Shown here: piece by piece, positions 35,441-42,936 of the stretch
Layout of the letters: every line of letters starts with the position of its first letter
Numbering within the stretch: position 1 is the stretch's first letter
Assembly: GCF_021729845.1 (NCBI RefSeq)
Contig: NZ_CP063397.1
Span: forward strand, 2,494,001 to 2,558,000
Length of the DNA: 64,000 bases
Reading direction: 5' to 3'
DNA from: Rhizobium sp. SL42
Lineage (GTDB): Bacteria > Pseudomonadota > Alphaproteobacteria > Rhizobiales > Rhizobiaceae
Notes under the pieces: model-generated
Told to the model about the DNA's origin: nothing
What the model saw: only the letters and a program-made list of their open reading frames with translations
The model's database searches: none
Program-made: the position numbers and the translations under genes

Positions 35441-36379
35441 ATGTCTGCATTGAAAAATAATCAGGCCGCGCCGCTCGTGTCGCTCCGCGGTGCCGGGGTC
35501 TATCGCAATGGCCGGTGGCTGGTCAGAGGCGTGGATTTTTGCGTCCGGCCGGGTGAGATCGTCACCTTGATCGGGCCAAACGGATCCGGCAAGTCGACCA
35601 GTGCCAAACTCGCCATCGGCGTGTTGCGTGCCGACGAGGGCAGGGTGGAACGCAAGCCCGGCCTGCGTGTCGGTTATGTTCCCCAGAAGCTGGCGGTCGA
35701 CTGGACCATGCCGCTGACCGTGCGCCGGTTGATGACGCTGACAGGGTCCTTGTCACCGGCAGATATCGACGCCGCACTGAATGCCGTCGGTATCGCTCAT
35801 CTGTCCGGGGCCGAAGTCCAGCATCTGTCCGGCGGTGAGTTCCAGCGCGCGCTGCTTGCCCGTGCGATTGCCCGCAAACCCGATATTCTGGTCCTGGACG
35901 AACCGGTGCAGGGTGTCGATTTCTCCGGCGAGATCGCGCTCTATGACCTGATCACCTCGATCCGCAATTCGACCGGTTGCGGCATCCTACTGATTTCTCA
36001 CGACCTGCACGTGGTGATGGCCGAGACCGATACGGTTATCTGCCTGAACGGCCATGTCTGCTGCCGCGGCACCCCGGCCGCCGTCAGCAGCAGCCCGGAA
36101 TACATGCGGCTCTTCGGTAGCAAGGCCGGCAGCACGCTTGCGGTCTACAGCCATGATCACGACCACACCCATCTGCCCGATGGTCGTGTCCTGCATGGCG
36201 ATGGTTCCGTGACGGATCATTGCCATCCAGACGACGGTCATCATCATGGCGACGGTGAAGCCCATGACCACGGGCACCACGACCACGACCACGGGCATCA
36301 TGATCATGACCACGGCCATCATCATTCTGAGCCTGAGGATGAAAAGTCCGGGCATGAGGAGCACGTCCATGTTCGATGA
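35441..36379 (+). CDS. znuC: Zinc ABC transporter, ATP-binding protein ZnuC with histidine-rich tail
   Basis: ZnuC is the ATPase of the zinc importer. In 312 residues it has Walker A GPNGSGKST (45-53), a short linker typical of metal transporters, signature LSGGEFQR, and Walker B ILVLDEP with a following VQGVDFSG. After about residue 235 a tail of some 77 residues holds 26 histidines, including three copies of the heptad HDHGHHD/H. This tail is absent from E. coli ZnuC (about 250 residues) and may sense or buffer cytosolic zinc (inference). The ATG at 35441 gives the MSALKNN start; an upstream ATG lies in the promoter. It overlaps znuB by 11 bp. Confidence 0.94.
   Translation: MSALKNNQAAPLVSLRGAGVYRNGRWLVRGVDFCVRPGEIVTLIGPNGSGKSTSAKLAIGVLRADEGRVERKPGLRVGYVPQKLAVDWTMPLTVRRLMTLTGSLSPADIDAALNAVGIAHLSGAEVQHLSGGEFQRALLARAIARKPDILVLDEPVQGVDFSGEIALYDLITSIRNSTGCGILLISHDLHVVMAETDTVICLNGHVCCRGTPAAVSSSPEYMRLFGSKAGSTLAVYSHDHDHTHLPDGRVLHGDGSVTDHCHPDDGHHHGDGEAHDHGHHDHDHGHHDHDHGHHHSEPEDEKSGHEEHVHVR
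36263..36325 (+). repeat. Three tandem 21-bp repeats coding a His heptad
   Basis: Three consecutive 21-bp units (starting at 36263, 36284 and 36305) each encode H-D-H-G-H-H-(D/H). The units differ at several mostly synonymous positions, so the protein pattern rather than the DNA is being kept. Confidence 0.85.
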
Positions 36380-37184
36380 TTTCTTCATCCGGGCCATGCT
36401 CGCCGGCATCGGTTTGGCACTCACCACCGGTCCGCTCGGTTGTTTCGTCATTTGGCGCCGCATGGCCTATTTCGGCGACACCATGGCACATTCCGCCTTG
36501 CTCGGCGTTGCGCTGTCACTTTTCTTTTCGCTCAACCTTATGGTCAGCGTCTTCGTCGTCGCGGCTGTCGTGTCGCTGATCCTGATTGTGCTGCAGAAAC
36601 GCCACGGGCTTTCCGCCGACGCGCTGCTCGGCATTCTCAGCCACGCAACATTGGCGATCGGTCTGGTCATGGTCGCGTTCATGACCTGGGTCCGCTTCGA
36701 TCTGATCGCCTTCCTGTTCGGCGACATCCTGGCCGTGACCCAGGCGGATGTTGCCTTTGTCTGGATTGGCGGCGTGGTCGTGGTCGCCGTCATCGCCTAT
36801 CTCTGGCGTCCGCTGCTTGCCGCGACCGTAAATGCCGAACTTGCTGAGGCCGAGGGGCTGCAGCCCGAGCGGGCGCGGGTCATCTTCATGCTGCTGATGG
36901 CGCTGGTGATCGCGATCGCCATGAAGATCGTCGGCATCATGCTGATCACGTCTTTGCTGATCATACCGGCTGCGGCCGCCCGACGCTTTGCCACAACGCC
37001 TGAATGGATGGCCGTTATGGCCTCGGTGATCGGTGCCTTTGCCGTGATCATCGGCCTGTTCGGCTCGCTTACCTATGACACGCCGTCCGGCCCGTCGATC
37101 GTCGTCGCCGCTTTGCTGCTTTTTCTTGTCAGCCTTCTGCCCCGTCCGGGTTCGAAGGCTGTTGATGCCAATTCACGAGGATGA
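36369..37184 (+). CDS. znuB: Zinc ABC transporter, permease ZnuB
   Basis: ZnuB forms the zinc channel in the inner membrane. The 271-residue protein has about eight hydrophobic segments and the ABC-3 family features LTTGPLGCFVIWRRMAYFGDTMAHSALLG and MKIVGIMLITSLLIIPAAAARRFATT. It starts inside the end of znuC at 36369 and overlaps the following zur reading region near the stop. Transcribed as znuC-znuB-zur. Confidence 0.95.
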   Translation: MFDDFFIRAMLAGIGLALTTGPLGCFVIWRRMAYFGDTMAHSALLGVALSLFFSLNLMVSVFVVAAVVSLILIVLQKRHGLSADALLGILSHATLAIGLVMVAFMTWVRFDLIAFLFGDILAVTQADVAFVWIGGVVVVAVIAYLWRPLLAATVNAELAEAEGLQPERARVIFMLLMALVIAIAMKIVGIMLITSLLIIPAAAARRFATTPEWMAVMASVIGAFAVIIGLFGSLTYDTPSGPSIVVAALLLFLVSLLPRPGSKAVDANSRG

Positions 37185-37186
37185 CG

Positions 37187-37582
37187 ATGGCCAAGACCGA
37201 TCTGACCAAGAACCAGTCTCTGGTGTTTGACGCCCTGTCGGCGTCCGACGGCCCATTGTCTGCCTATACGCTGCTCGACCGTTTGCGCGATCATGGTTTC
37301 CGGGCGCCCTTGCAGGTCTATCGGGCACTCGAGAAGCTGGTGGAGTTTGGCATGGTGCACCGTCTGGAAAGCATCAATGCCTTCGTCGCCTGTGCCCATC
37401 CGCATGACGGCTGCTCCGGTCATGGCACCGTGGCATTCGTGATCTGCCACAAATGCAGTCGCGTCACAGAATTCCACGATCACGCCATCGATCACCGCCT
37501 CGATGACATTACCAGGGGCATGAAGTTCAAGGCGGAAAAGACAACGATCGAAATTCGAGGATTATGCGCCGAATGCGCCTGA
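37187..37582 (+). CDS. zur: Zinc uptake regulator Zur (Fur family)
   Basis: Zur represses zinc-uptake genes when zinc-loaded. The 131-residue protein has a winged helix (AYTLLDRLRDHGFRAPLQVYRALEKLVEFGMVHRLES) and a dimerisation domain. The structural zinc site is C87-x-x-C90 and C127-x-x-C130; regulatory ligands would come from CAHPHDGCSGH and FHDHAIDHR. I prefer the ATG at 37187, six bases after GAGG, over the ATG at 37181 that abuts the site. Being in the operon it controls, it should be autoregulated. Its stop directly abuts the stop of the convergent next gene. Confidence 0.94.
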   Translation: MAKTDLTKNQSLVFDALSASDGPLSAYTLLDRLRDHGFRAPLQVYRALEKLVEFGMVHRLESINAFVACAHPHDGCSGHGTVAFVICHKCSRVTEFHDHAIDHRLDDITRGMKFKAEKTTIEIRGLCAECA

Positions 37583-38113
37583 TCAGTCGAGCCGTCGCAG
37601 GTCACGCGCAAAGCGTTGCCAGTTGCGCACATAGTTTGCAGCCGAGCGTCTGAGCCCGGCAATGGCGTCATCGTCCAGCGTCCGGATAACCCGGGCCGGC
37701 GAACCGACGATCAGGGAATTGTCCGGAAAGTGTTTTCCCTCGGTGACCAGCGCATTGGCGCCAACAAGGCAATTGTCGCCGATCCGGGCACCGTTCAGCA
37801 CTGTCGCGCCCATGCCGATCAGGGAGTTGTTGCCGATCGTGCAGCCATGGATGATGGCGTGGTGGCCGATGGTGCAGCCTTCGCCGATGGTGGCGGGAAA
37901 GCCGATATCCGTGTGCACCATGGTGCCTTCCTGGATATTGCTGCCAGGGCCGATCACGATAGGATCATTGTCGCCGCGCAGCACGACCCCGAACCAGATC
38001 CCGACATCTTCACCCAGCGTCACGTCGCCGATGACATGGGCATCCGGCGCGATCCAGAAACGCTCCTGCGCGGGCAGGCGAGGCATACGGTCCCCGAGGG
38101 CATAGATGGGCAT
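37583..38113 (-). CDS. Gamma-carbonic-anhydrase-like hexapeptide protein
   Basis: A 176-residue left-handed beta-helix protein of the gamma carbonic anhydrase family (YrdA/PaaY type). Candidate metal histidines are in MVHTDIGF and IGHHAIIHG, spaced as in this family (one His, then H-x4-H). The hexapeptide pattern (GCTIGNNSLIGMGATVLNGARIGDN) covers most of the chain, and a helix NYVRNWQRFARDL closes it. Many members are zinc enzymes with weak or redox-gated activity, so carbonic anhydrase function is not proven. It lies tail to tail with zur with no intervening base and may be cotranscribed with the small gene at 38404. Confidence 0.9.
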   Translation of the reverse strand: MPIYALGDRMPRLPAQERFWIAPDAHVIGDVTLGEDVGIWFGVVLRGDNDPIVIGPGSNIQEGTMVHTDIGFPATIGEGCTIGHHAIIHGCTIGNNSLIGMGATVLNGARIGDNCLVGANALVTEGKHFPDNSLIVGSPARVIRTLDDDAIAGLRRSAANYVRNWQRFARDLRRLD

Positions 38114-38131
38114 CGTTAGGCCTTTCGCTAA

Positions 38132-38404
38132 TTAACGCAGGCGCAGGATAATCGGGAACCGTCCGCTTTGCGATGACACATGCAAATGGATCTTCGCCTC
38201 CGGCTGGGAGTAGCGCCAGGCACGGGCGCCGTGACACAACAACAGTCCGATCAGGTCCTTGGTCTTCGAGCGCTTCGGCTTCAACCCGAGCTCGGCAAGG
38301 CCGAAGGCTGCCTGATGCAGCGGATGAAGCCCGTGGCTCGCTGCCAGGGTGCCGTGGTTATCCTGGTCGCCCGTGCGACCGAAGTGGTTCTCGTTCAACG
38401 CCAT
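38132..38404 (-). CDS. Small hypothetical protein
   Basis: I do not recognise this 90-residue product. In its favour are a strongly GC-biased third codon position along the whole frame, a GAGG ribosome site eight bases before the ATG, and the same orientation as the genes on both sides. The sequence is basic and histidine-rich (nine His), with LAELGLKPKRSKTKDLIGLLLCHGARAWRYS in the middle and a hydrophobic end FPIILRLR. No signal peptide or membrane segment is evident. A competing plus-strand frame at 38180-38512 runs into the carboxypeptidase gene antisense and lacks such support. Confidence 0.55.
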   Translation of the reverse strand: MALNENHFGRTGDQDNHGTLAASHGLHPLHQAAFGLAELGLKPKRSKTKDLIGLLLCHGARAWRYSQPEAKIHLHVSSQSGRFPIILRLR

Positions 38405-38453
38405 ATTGACTACCTCGTACGCAATACAAATCGAGGGCTACCGGCAGGATTGT

Positions 38454-39980
38454 TTACTGGGCGGCGGCCCAGCAACCGATCCCTTTTTTCTTCAGTGCCT
38501 TGCATGCATTGACCGCTGTCTTCTGGTCGTCGAAGCCGCCGAACCGAGCCCGGTAAAGCTGCTGAGAACCCGCATCATAGGCGATCGTGAAGGGGGTGGC
38601 GGAACGCAATACCTTTCCGCCTTTTTCCTGCGCATCGCGCAGAAGGGTCATTGCCATGTCCTTGTCCGGTGAGGTGCCAATCTGGACGACCCAGCCGGCA
38701 GACGGCGCGGTGGAGGCAGTGGTTGTGGTGTCTATGCCCTGCGGTGTAGCTGCAGATTCGGCAATTGATTGTGTCGGCGTAGCCGGCGCGATCGACGCGC
38801 CGCTATCGGGCATATAGGCTGGAGCCGGCTGCGGCACTGGTACGGCGACCGCTGATGAGCTTGCCTGGGAGTTTGCCTGTGCTGTCGTCGCTTTGGTGAG
38901 CGCCGCGCTGGCGGCATTGCCGAGCTGCGGAGCCGCAAATGCCGTCTCGGGCACGGTATCATAACGGGTTTCCGGCATCGGGCCAGTGGCCGGCAGGCTG
39001 TGGGCCGACGGTGCGAGCGACGCGGTTGCCGCTGCGCTCGGCGCAACGGACGTATTGGTCTCGGCAATCAGATTGCTGCCGCCACGCGAACCCGAGGCCT
39101 TGGGCAGATAGGCTGCGACAAGCTTGCGCATCGTCGCATCGCGGCTGGCGCCGGACTTGCCACCAAGGACGACGGCAACGATCGAGCGACCGTCAGCTTC
39201 GGCGGAGGTTGCCAGATTGAAACCCGCAGCGCGGGTATAGCCGGTCTTGATGCCATCGACACCGCGGACATTGCCGAGCAGACGGTTGTGATTGCCGATC
39301 ACCTGCTTGCCGAACTTGAAGCTGCGGGTCGAAAAGTATCCGTAATATTGCGGGAAGTGCTGACGCAAAGCGATGCCAAGACGAGCCTGATCACGAGCCG
39401 TTGTCATCTGCGCTGTATTCGGCAACCCATGGGCATTGCGATAGGTCGTCTTCGTCATGCCGAGGTTGCGGGCCTTGGCCGTCATCATCTGGCCGAAACG
39501 CTGCTCCGAGCCACCGAGAAATTCGCCAAGCGCGGTTGCCACGTCATTGGCGGAGCGGGTGACCAGCGCCTGGATGGCCTGCTCGACCGTCAGGCTGCGT
39601 CCGGCGCCGACGCCGAGCTTCGATGGAGGTTCGGCGGCAGCATTCTTGGAGACAGGCACCTTCGTGCTCAGCGAGATCCGCCCGGCTTCAAGCGCCTCGA
39701 AAACCATGTAAAGGGTCATCATCTTGGTCAGGGACGCAGGATAGCGCAGACTGTCCGCATCCTCGCTGTAAAGCACCTTGCCCGTCTTGGCGTCGATGAC
39801 CACGCCCGCATATTTAGGCGCCGCTTGCGCGACGGAGACACTGAAGCTCGTCATCATCACAAGCGTCAGGGTAGCAACAGCCAGCCTGCGGATACGAGAG
39901 GCGAAATAGAGGTTTCCGTAAAATTTATGCACCACGAGACTCTTCAAGCTATGACCATTGCGGACCGGACGCTCCCCCAT
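38454..39980 (-). CDS. D-alanyl-D-alanine carboxypeptidase (PBP5/6-like) with SPOR domain
   Basis: A periplasmic serine peptidase that trims the terminal D-Ala of peptidoglycan pentapeptides. In 508 residues: an N-terminal signal/anchor (about 30-53, ending AQAAPKYAG), then a peptidase S11 domain with S83-L-T-K86 (nucleophile and base), S143-A-N and K245-T-G. A long Ala/Pro/Ser/Thr-rich linker (about 285-420) leads to a C-terminal SPOR domain (GWVVQIGTSPDKDMAMTLL...YRARFGGF), which binds denuded septal glycan. The usual PBP5 C-terminal membrane helix is replaced by SPOR, so septal targeting is likely (inference). I chose the ATG at 39980 because GGAAG precedes it. Confidence 0.9.
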   Translation of the reverse strand: MGERPVRNGHSLKSLVVHKFYGNLYFASRIRRLAVATLTLVMMTSFSVSVAQAAPKYAGVVIDAKTGKVLYSEDADSLRYPASLTKMMTLYMVFEALEAGRISLSTKVPVSKNAAAEPPSKLGVGAGRSLTVEQAIQALVTRSANDVATALGEFLGGSEQRFGQMMTAKARNLGMTKTTYRNAHGLPNTAQMTTARDQARLGIALRQHFPQYYGYFSTRSFKFGKQVIGNHNRLLGNVRGVDGIKTGYTRAAGFNLATSAEADGRSIVAVVLGGKSGASRDATMRKLVAAYLPKASGSRGGSNLIAETNTSVAPSAAATASLAPSAHSLPATGPMPETRYDTVPETAFAAPQLGNAASAALTKATTAQANSQASSSAVAVPVPQPAPAYMPDSGASIAPATPTQSIAESAATPQGIDTTTTASTAPSAGWVVQIGTSPDKDMAMTLLRDAQEKGGKVLRSATPFTIAYDAGSQQLYRARFGGFDDQKTAVNACKALKKKGIGCWAAAQ

Positions 39981-40026
39981 CGCGACCACTTCCGTACAGG
40001 GTAGGGTCTTAGCCTTACCAAGAGGT

Positions 40027-40818
40027 TTATGATGAACTTTTAGTTGACGGGATCGGACGCATTTTATGCGAGGTTTCGCTGGGTGCGGGCGCAGCGCGCT
40101 TGCCAACATAGTCGCGTACCGCCTGATCGATTTCTGCCCAGTCGCCGAGCCTGCGGCTTGAGAACCGGTACAGGACGGTCAGGTCTTCGCCGACATGGAT
40201 GTCACGCTGGCAGTCACCATCAGTGGCTTGCGAGGCTTTCGCCGGCAGCAGGCAGCGGACCGCATAGTCGTCTTCTCCGATCCGGCTGGCGGTGAGCAAT
40301 GTCTCGCCGTCGTAACCCGTACCCGGCTCAAATCGCCTGAGTGTGAGACCGGCCGGCCCACTTTCTGATCTGGGTTGCAGAAGATGCGCGTATATTGCGC
40401 TCACGCGCCCCGACATGTCCCGAGACATTGTGCTCTGGGAAATCTGAAGGAAAATCAGTGATTGTTCCTGGGTCAGGTCGTCGAAACGTCGGCGCAGACC
40501 TTTTTCGTATCCGGTCATTTCCGGCCAGAGCAGATAAAGGTCGATCTGTTCGGCGGGGCCGCTGACACGCTGCTGTTCAAACCTGATCGTATTTGTGGGA
40601 AGTCTCAACAAGTCGCGGCCGATCGTTATTGAGAGGATTTCGCGGCTTTCGCTATGGCCGGCGAGGGAAAGCCGTTCGCCGTAGATGCGTCCTGCATAGC
40701 TGATGGCGCTTGAGGCGATGGCGAGAAAAAGCACCAGGCATGTAGCTGCGACCAGAAACCGTGTCGATATCAGCGGCGCGTGATCGTGGGGAGCGGTTTC
40801 GGCTGTATCGCTTCGCAT
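40027..40818 (-). CDS. Hypothetical membrane-anchored protein
   Basis: I do not recognise this 263-residue protein. It has one N-terminal membrane segment (FLVAATCLVLFLAIASSAISYAG, about 22-44) and a probable periplasmic domain. That domain contains LRLPTNTIRFEQQR, DLYLLWPEMTGYEKG, an FLQISQ helix, and a region with two cysteines (RCLLP..., DGDCQRDI) about 15 residues apart that could form a disulfide. The C-terminal 30 residues are Ser/Pro/Lys-rich and likely disordered. It lies 46 bp upstream of the carboxypeptidase gene on the same strand, so an envelope role is plausible but only inferred. Confidence 0.75.
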   Translation of the reverse strand: MRSDTAETAPHDHAPLISTRFLVAATCLVLFLAIASSAISYAGRIYGERLSLAGHSESREILSITIGRDLLRLPTNTIRFEQQRVSGPAEQIDLYLLWPEMTGYEKGLRRRFDDLTQEQSLIFLQISQSTMSRDMSGRVSAIYAHLLQPRSESGPAGLTLRRFEPGTGYDGETLLTASRIGEDDYAVRCLLPAKASQATDGDCQRDIHVGEDLTVLYRFSSRRLGDWAEIDQAVRDYVGKRAAPAPSETSHKMRPIPSTKSSS

Positions 40819-40940
40819 GCCAGACCTCCCCTTCGATGGACGACACCAAGATACGCAGTCGTCGATTCCATATCGTGAGGCTCGACGTTCTGCGATTGTG
40901 GTTAATGTTGCGTAAAGGATCGTCGTCGGAGAGGGTGGGT

Positions 40941-40980
40941 TAGAAAAGAAGAGCCGGTCCCGGTTGGACGGGACCGGCTC
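40941..40980 (-). terminator. Rho-independent terminator of the cysteine protease gene
   Basis: An 11-bp perfect stem GAGCCGGTCCC/GGGACCGGCTC with an eight-base loop is followed, on the minus strand, by TTCTTTTCTA. It lies about 75 bp beyond the stop of the gene at 41055. Confidence 0.85.
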
Positions 40981-41054
40981 AGTGGCTCCGGTCGGGGACG
41001 GGTATGCGGGGGACAGACCGGGCCAAATGGTTGAGGCTGCCGTCGGCAGGCGCG

Positions 41055-41666
41055 CTAGTTGGAGGAGACGCTACCGACAACGCTCGCGCGTCCGTCCTGG
41101 AGCTTGACCCAGCGCGCGGGATCTTCCGACGACTGGCGCTTCAGGTAGGTATATTCCGTGTCGGACCAGAGCAGCACTTTGTTGCGCATGTTATCCAGCA
41201 CGAAGTCGCCGTGATCGGTTCGGATCGTTAGTACGGCATGGCCTTCGCCATTCGGCTGAAGAACGACGGTGAGCAGAAGGTCGGCCGGATCGACTCCCTT
41301 GTCCATCAGCATCCTGCGCTTCAAAAGCGCGTAGTCTTCGCAATCGCCGACGGTGCGCGGATAGGCCCAGCGCTCTTCTACCCCGTAGATCTCCATATCG
41401 GTCAGCGGCGTGATCTGGCTGTTGACCGTGTAGTTGATCTCAAGGATCTCCTTCCAGAGCGGTTCCGTCAGCTCCATTGGACCGCTGTCGCGACCGGTGC
41501 CCGAACATTCGCCGCTATAGGTTTTGCAGAATTCGTAGTGGCCGATCGGCGGATTGGCTTTGCCGATGACGCGCATGTTCGCAGATGTGGCGGCGGCCGG
41601 TATAGCCAGGCTGCCGACGATTGCGGCGGTCAGAAGTCCAATACCCAGATTTTTCTTTGTTGTCAT
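41055..41666 (-). CDS. Transglutaminase-like cysteine protease (BTLCP/DUF920), exported
   Basis: A 203-residue bacterial transglutaminase-like cysteine proteinase with a signal peptide (MTTKKNLGIGLLTAAIVGSLAIPAAAT). The catalytic triad is C109 in VGDCEDYALLKRRML, H143 in GEGHAVL and D158 in VLDNM. In Pseudomonas the related LapG clips a surface adhesin under c-di-GMP control through LapD; no LapD or adhesin gene is in this window, so that role is only suggested. Two further cysteines (C47, C54) in FCKTYSGEC may form a disulfide. It is transcribed alone, ending at a strong terminator, with a long AT-rich upstream region. Confidence 0.88.
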   Translation of the reverse strand: MTTKKNLGIGLLTAAIVGSLAIPAAATSANMRVIGKANPPIGHYEFCKTYSGECSGTGRDSGPMELTEPLWKEILEINYTVNSQITPLTDMEIYGVEERWAYPRTVGDCEDYALLKRRMLMDKGVDPADLLLTVVLQPNGEGHAVLTIRTDHGDFVLDNMRNKVLLWSDTEYTYLKRQSSEDPARWVKLQDGRASVVGSVSSN

Positions 41667-42126
41667 TGGTTGTCTCCCCGTGATGGAGCCAACATGACAT
41701 CTAGTTTTTGATCTCTCGCGAAAATGCGGAGTAAAAATCGAAGTAAAGATGAGGCAAATGCAGTTTTATATTTATATGTATTTGATTATTGTTTGAGTAT
41801 TGTTTGACGAAAATAAGAATAAAAATTCACTCAAATTGCAGCCAATTTCTCATTCTGCATGCGGTTTGTTCGCGATGTGCTCCGGCTATCACATTGAGAT
41901 CATGTAATTTATTTCGCGGTGTCCAGCTCTGGCATTAAGGATGGACCGTCCCTGGCGCTGCAGATTCGCACATCAGATGGTGGTGCACACTTCGAAGCGT
42001 CGGTGCTTCGGCGCTGATTTGACCCGGTTGGCGAGACGATGTTCTATTTTGAAGCAGAAATTTATTTTTGACGCTTCAAAAAAATATTTGCCGAAGCATC
42101 GAGCCCCAGGATCGTGCTGAAACGGC
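41667..42126. other. Long intergenic region with repeats, upstream of BTLCP gene
   Basis: This 460-bp stretch has no convincing open frame. Its left half (41700-41870) is markedly AT-rich and holds two copies of TATTGTTTGA (41787-41796 and 41798-41807) spaced by 11 bp, about one helical turn. The right half holds an inverted repeat TTTTGAAGC/GCTTCAAAA (42047-42055 and 42073-42081) and a small CGAAGC/GCTTCG hairpin (41993-42010). Since the BTLCP gene reads leftward from here, the region should carry its promoter and operators. Confidence 0.6.
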
Positions 42127-42161
42127 AAAAGGCGCCGGCGGACGGACCGCTGGCGCCAAAA
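42127..42161 (-). terminator. Rho-independent terminator of the PilZ gene
   Basis: GGCGCCGGCGG pairs with CCGCTGGCGCC (one G-U) around a five-base loop and is followed on the minus strand by TTTT. It lies about 21 bp past the PilZ stop. The AAAA on the other flank would let it work on the plus strand too. Confidence 0.8.
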
Positions 42162-42181
42162 TCAGAGATGGCCAGATGAAA

Positions 42182-42796
42182 TCAGAGAAACTCGGTGAGC
42201 GCTTCGCGTGATTGCAGCGAAAGAAATTCCACCGCCACACCTTCCGCAAAATGGCGAACGACGCGGCCGCGCATATTGCCAAGTCGAACGGCAGTTCCCA
42301 GCGGCGGGCGAATGTCGATATCGACGGCGGCACCCGACAGGGAAAGGTCCATGAGACGGCAGGGATAGCGCTTGCCATCTTCCAGCGTCAACTCCGTCCG
42401 CGTATTGCGCGGCGTCAGACGATCGTGGCGACGATCTTCCGGAAGGCCGAGTTCATGTTTGTTGGCGATCCAGGTCAGCTGCGCCGCAAGCTTCTCGCGC
42501 TTTCGCACGGTCGCGTTGATCGAGATGACAAAACCGTCCTCGGTCAGCTTGACGACTGTACCCTCGATACGGCCGAGATGATCGATATAAGCGATGATAC
42601 GCTCACTTGGCCGCGGCCGACCGGCGCAGGCGAAGCGCACATCGCCCGGCGACATGTCGATCACCTTGCATACATATTCCTCGTAGTCGGCCATCATCAG
42701 TCGACCCTGCAGGCTGACGGCGACACGCTGAAAGGCGCGCTGCTGTCCCGGCGAGGCGATCGTGGTGCTCTGGCTGGTCTGCGAGGAATACATCAT
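42182..42796 (-). CDS. Two-domain PilZ protein (c-di-GMP receptor candidate)
   Basis: A 204-residue cytoplasmic protein with two PilZ-like domains in tandem. The second is canonical: an R-x-x-x-R motif in DRRHDRLTPR (about 121-125) and DLSLSG (about 149-154), the residues that wrap c-di-GMP. The first has RAFQR and DMSPGD, where the D-x-S-x-x-G consensus is degenerate, so it may be structural. Dual-PilZ proteins of this size control motility in Sinorhizobium and Agrobacterium. The start is ATG 42796 or ATG 42793, neither with a strong ribosome site. Transcribed alone. Confidence 0.88.
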   Translation of the reverse strand: MMYSSQTSQSTTIASPGQQRAFQRVAVSLQGRLMMADYEEYVCKVIDMSPGDVRFACAGRPRPSERIIAYIDHLGRIEGTVVKLTEDGFVISINATVRKREKLAAQLTWIANKHELGLPEDRRHDRLTPRNTRTELTLEDGKRYPCRLMDLSLSGAAVDIDIRPPLGTAVRLGNMRGRVVRHFAEGVAVEFLSLQSREALTEFL

Positions 42797-42936
42797 GGGC
42801 GATCTGTCTATTTCGCGGTTACGAAATGATTATCGGCAAGCTGTTAACATAACGTTTGCTGTGACCCTTGGTTTTGTTCCGTCTTTTCCAGTTTGTGTCC
42901 GGCGGTTAAGGTTAAGAGAGGGTTGACGTTGCGGAT

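Noticed and set aside
38180..38512. A plus-strand small ORF overlapping the small minus-strand gene
   Set aside because: No ribosome site, and its end lies antisense to the carboxypeptidase gene. The minus-strand frame has a ribosome site and fits the local direction.
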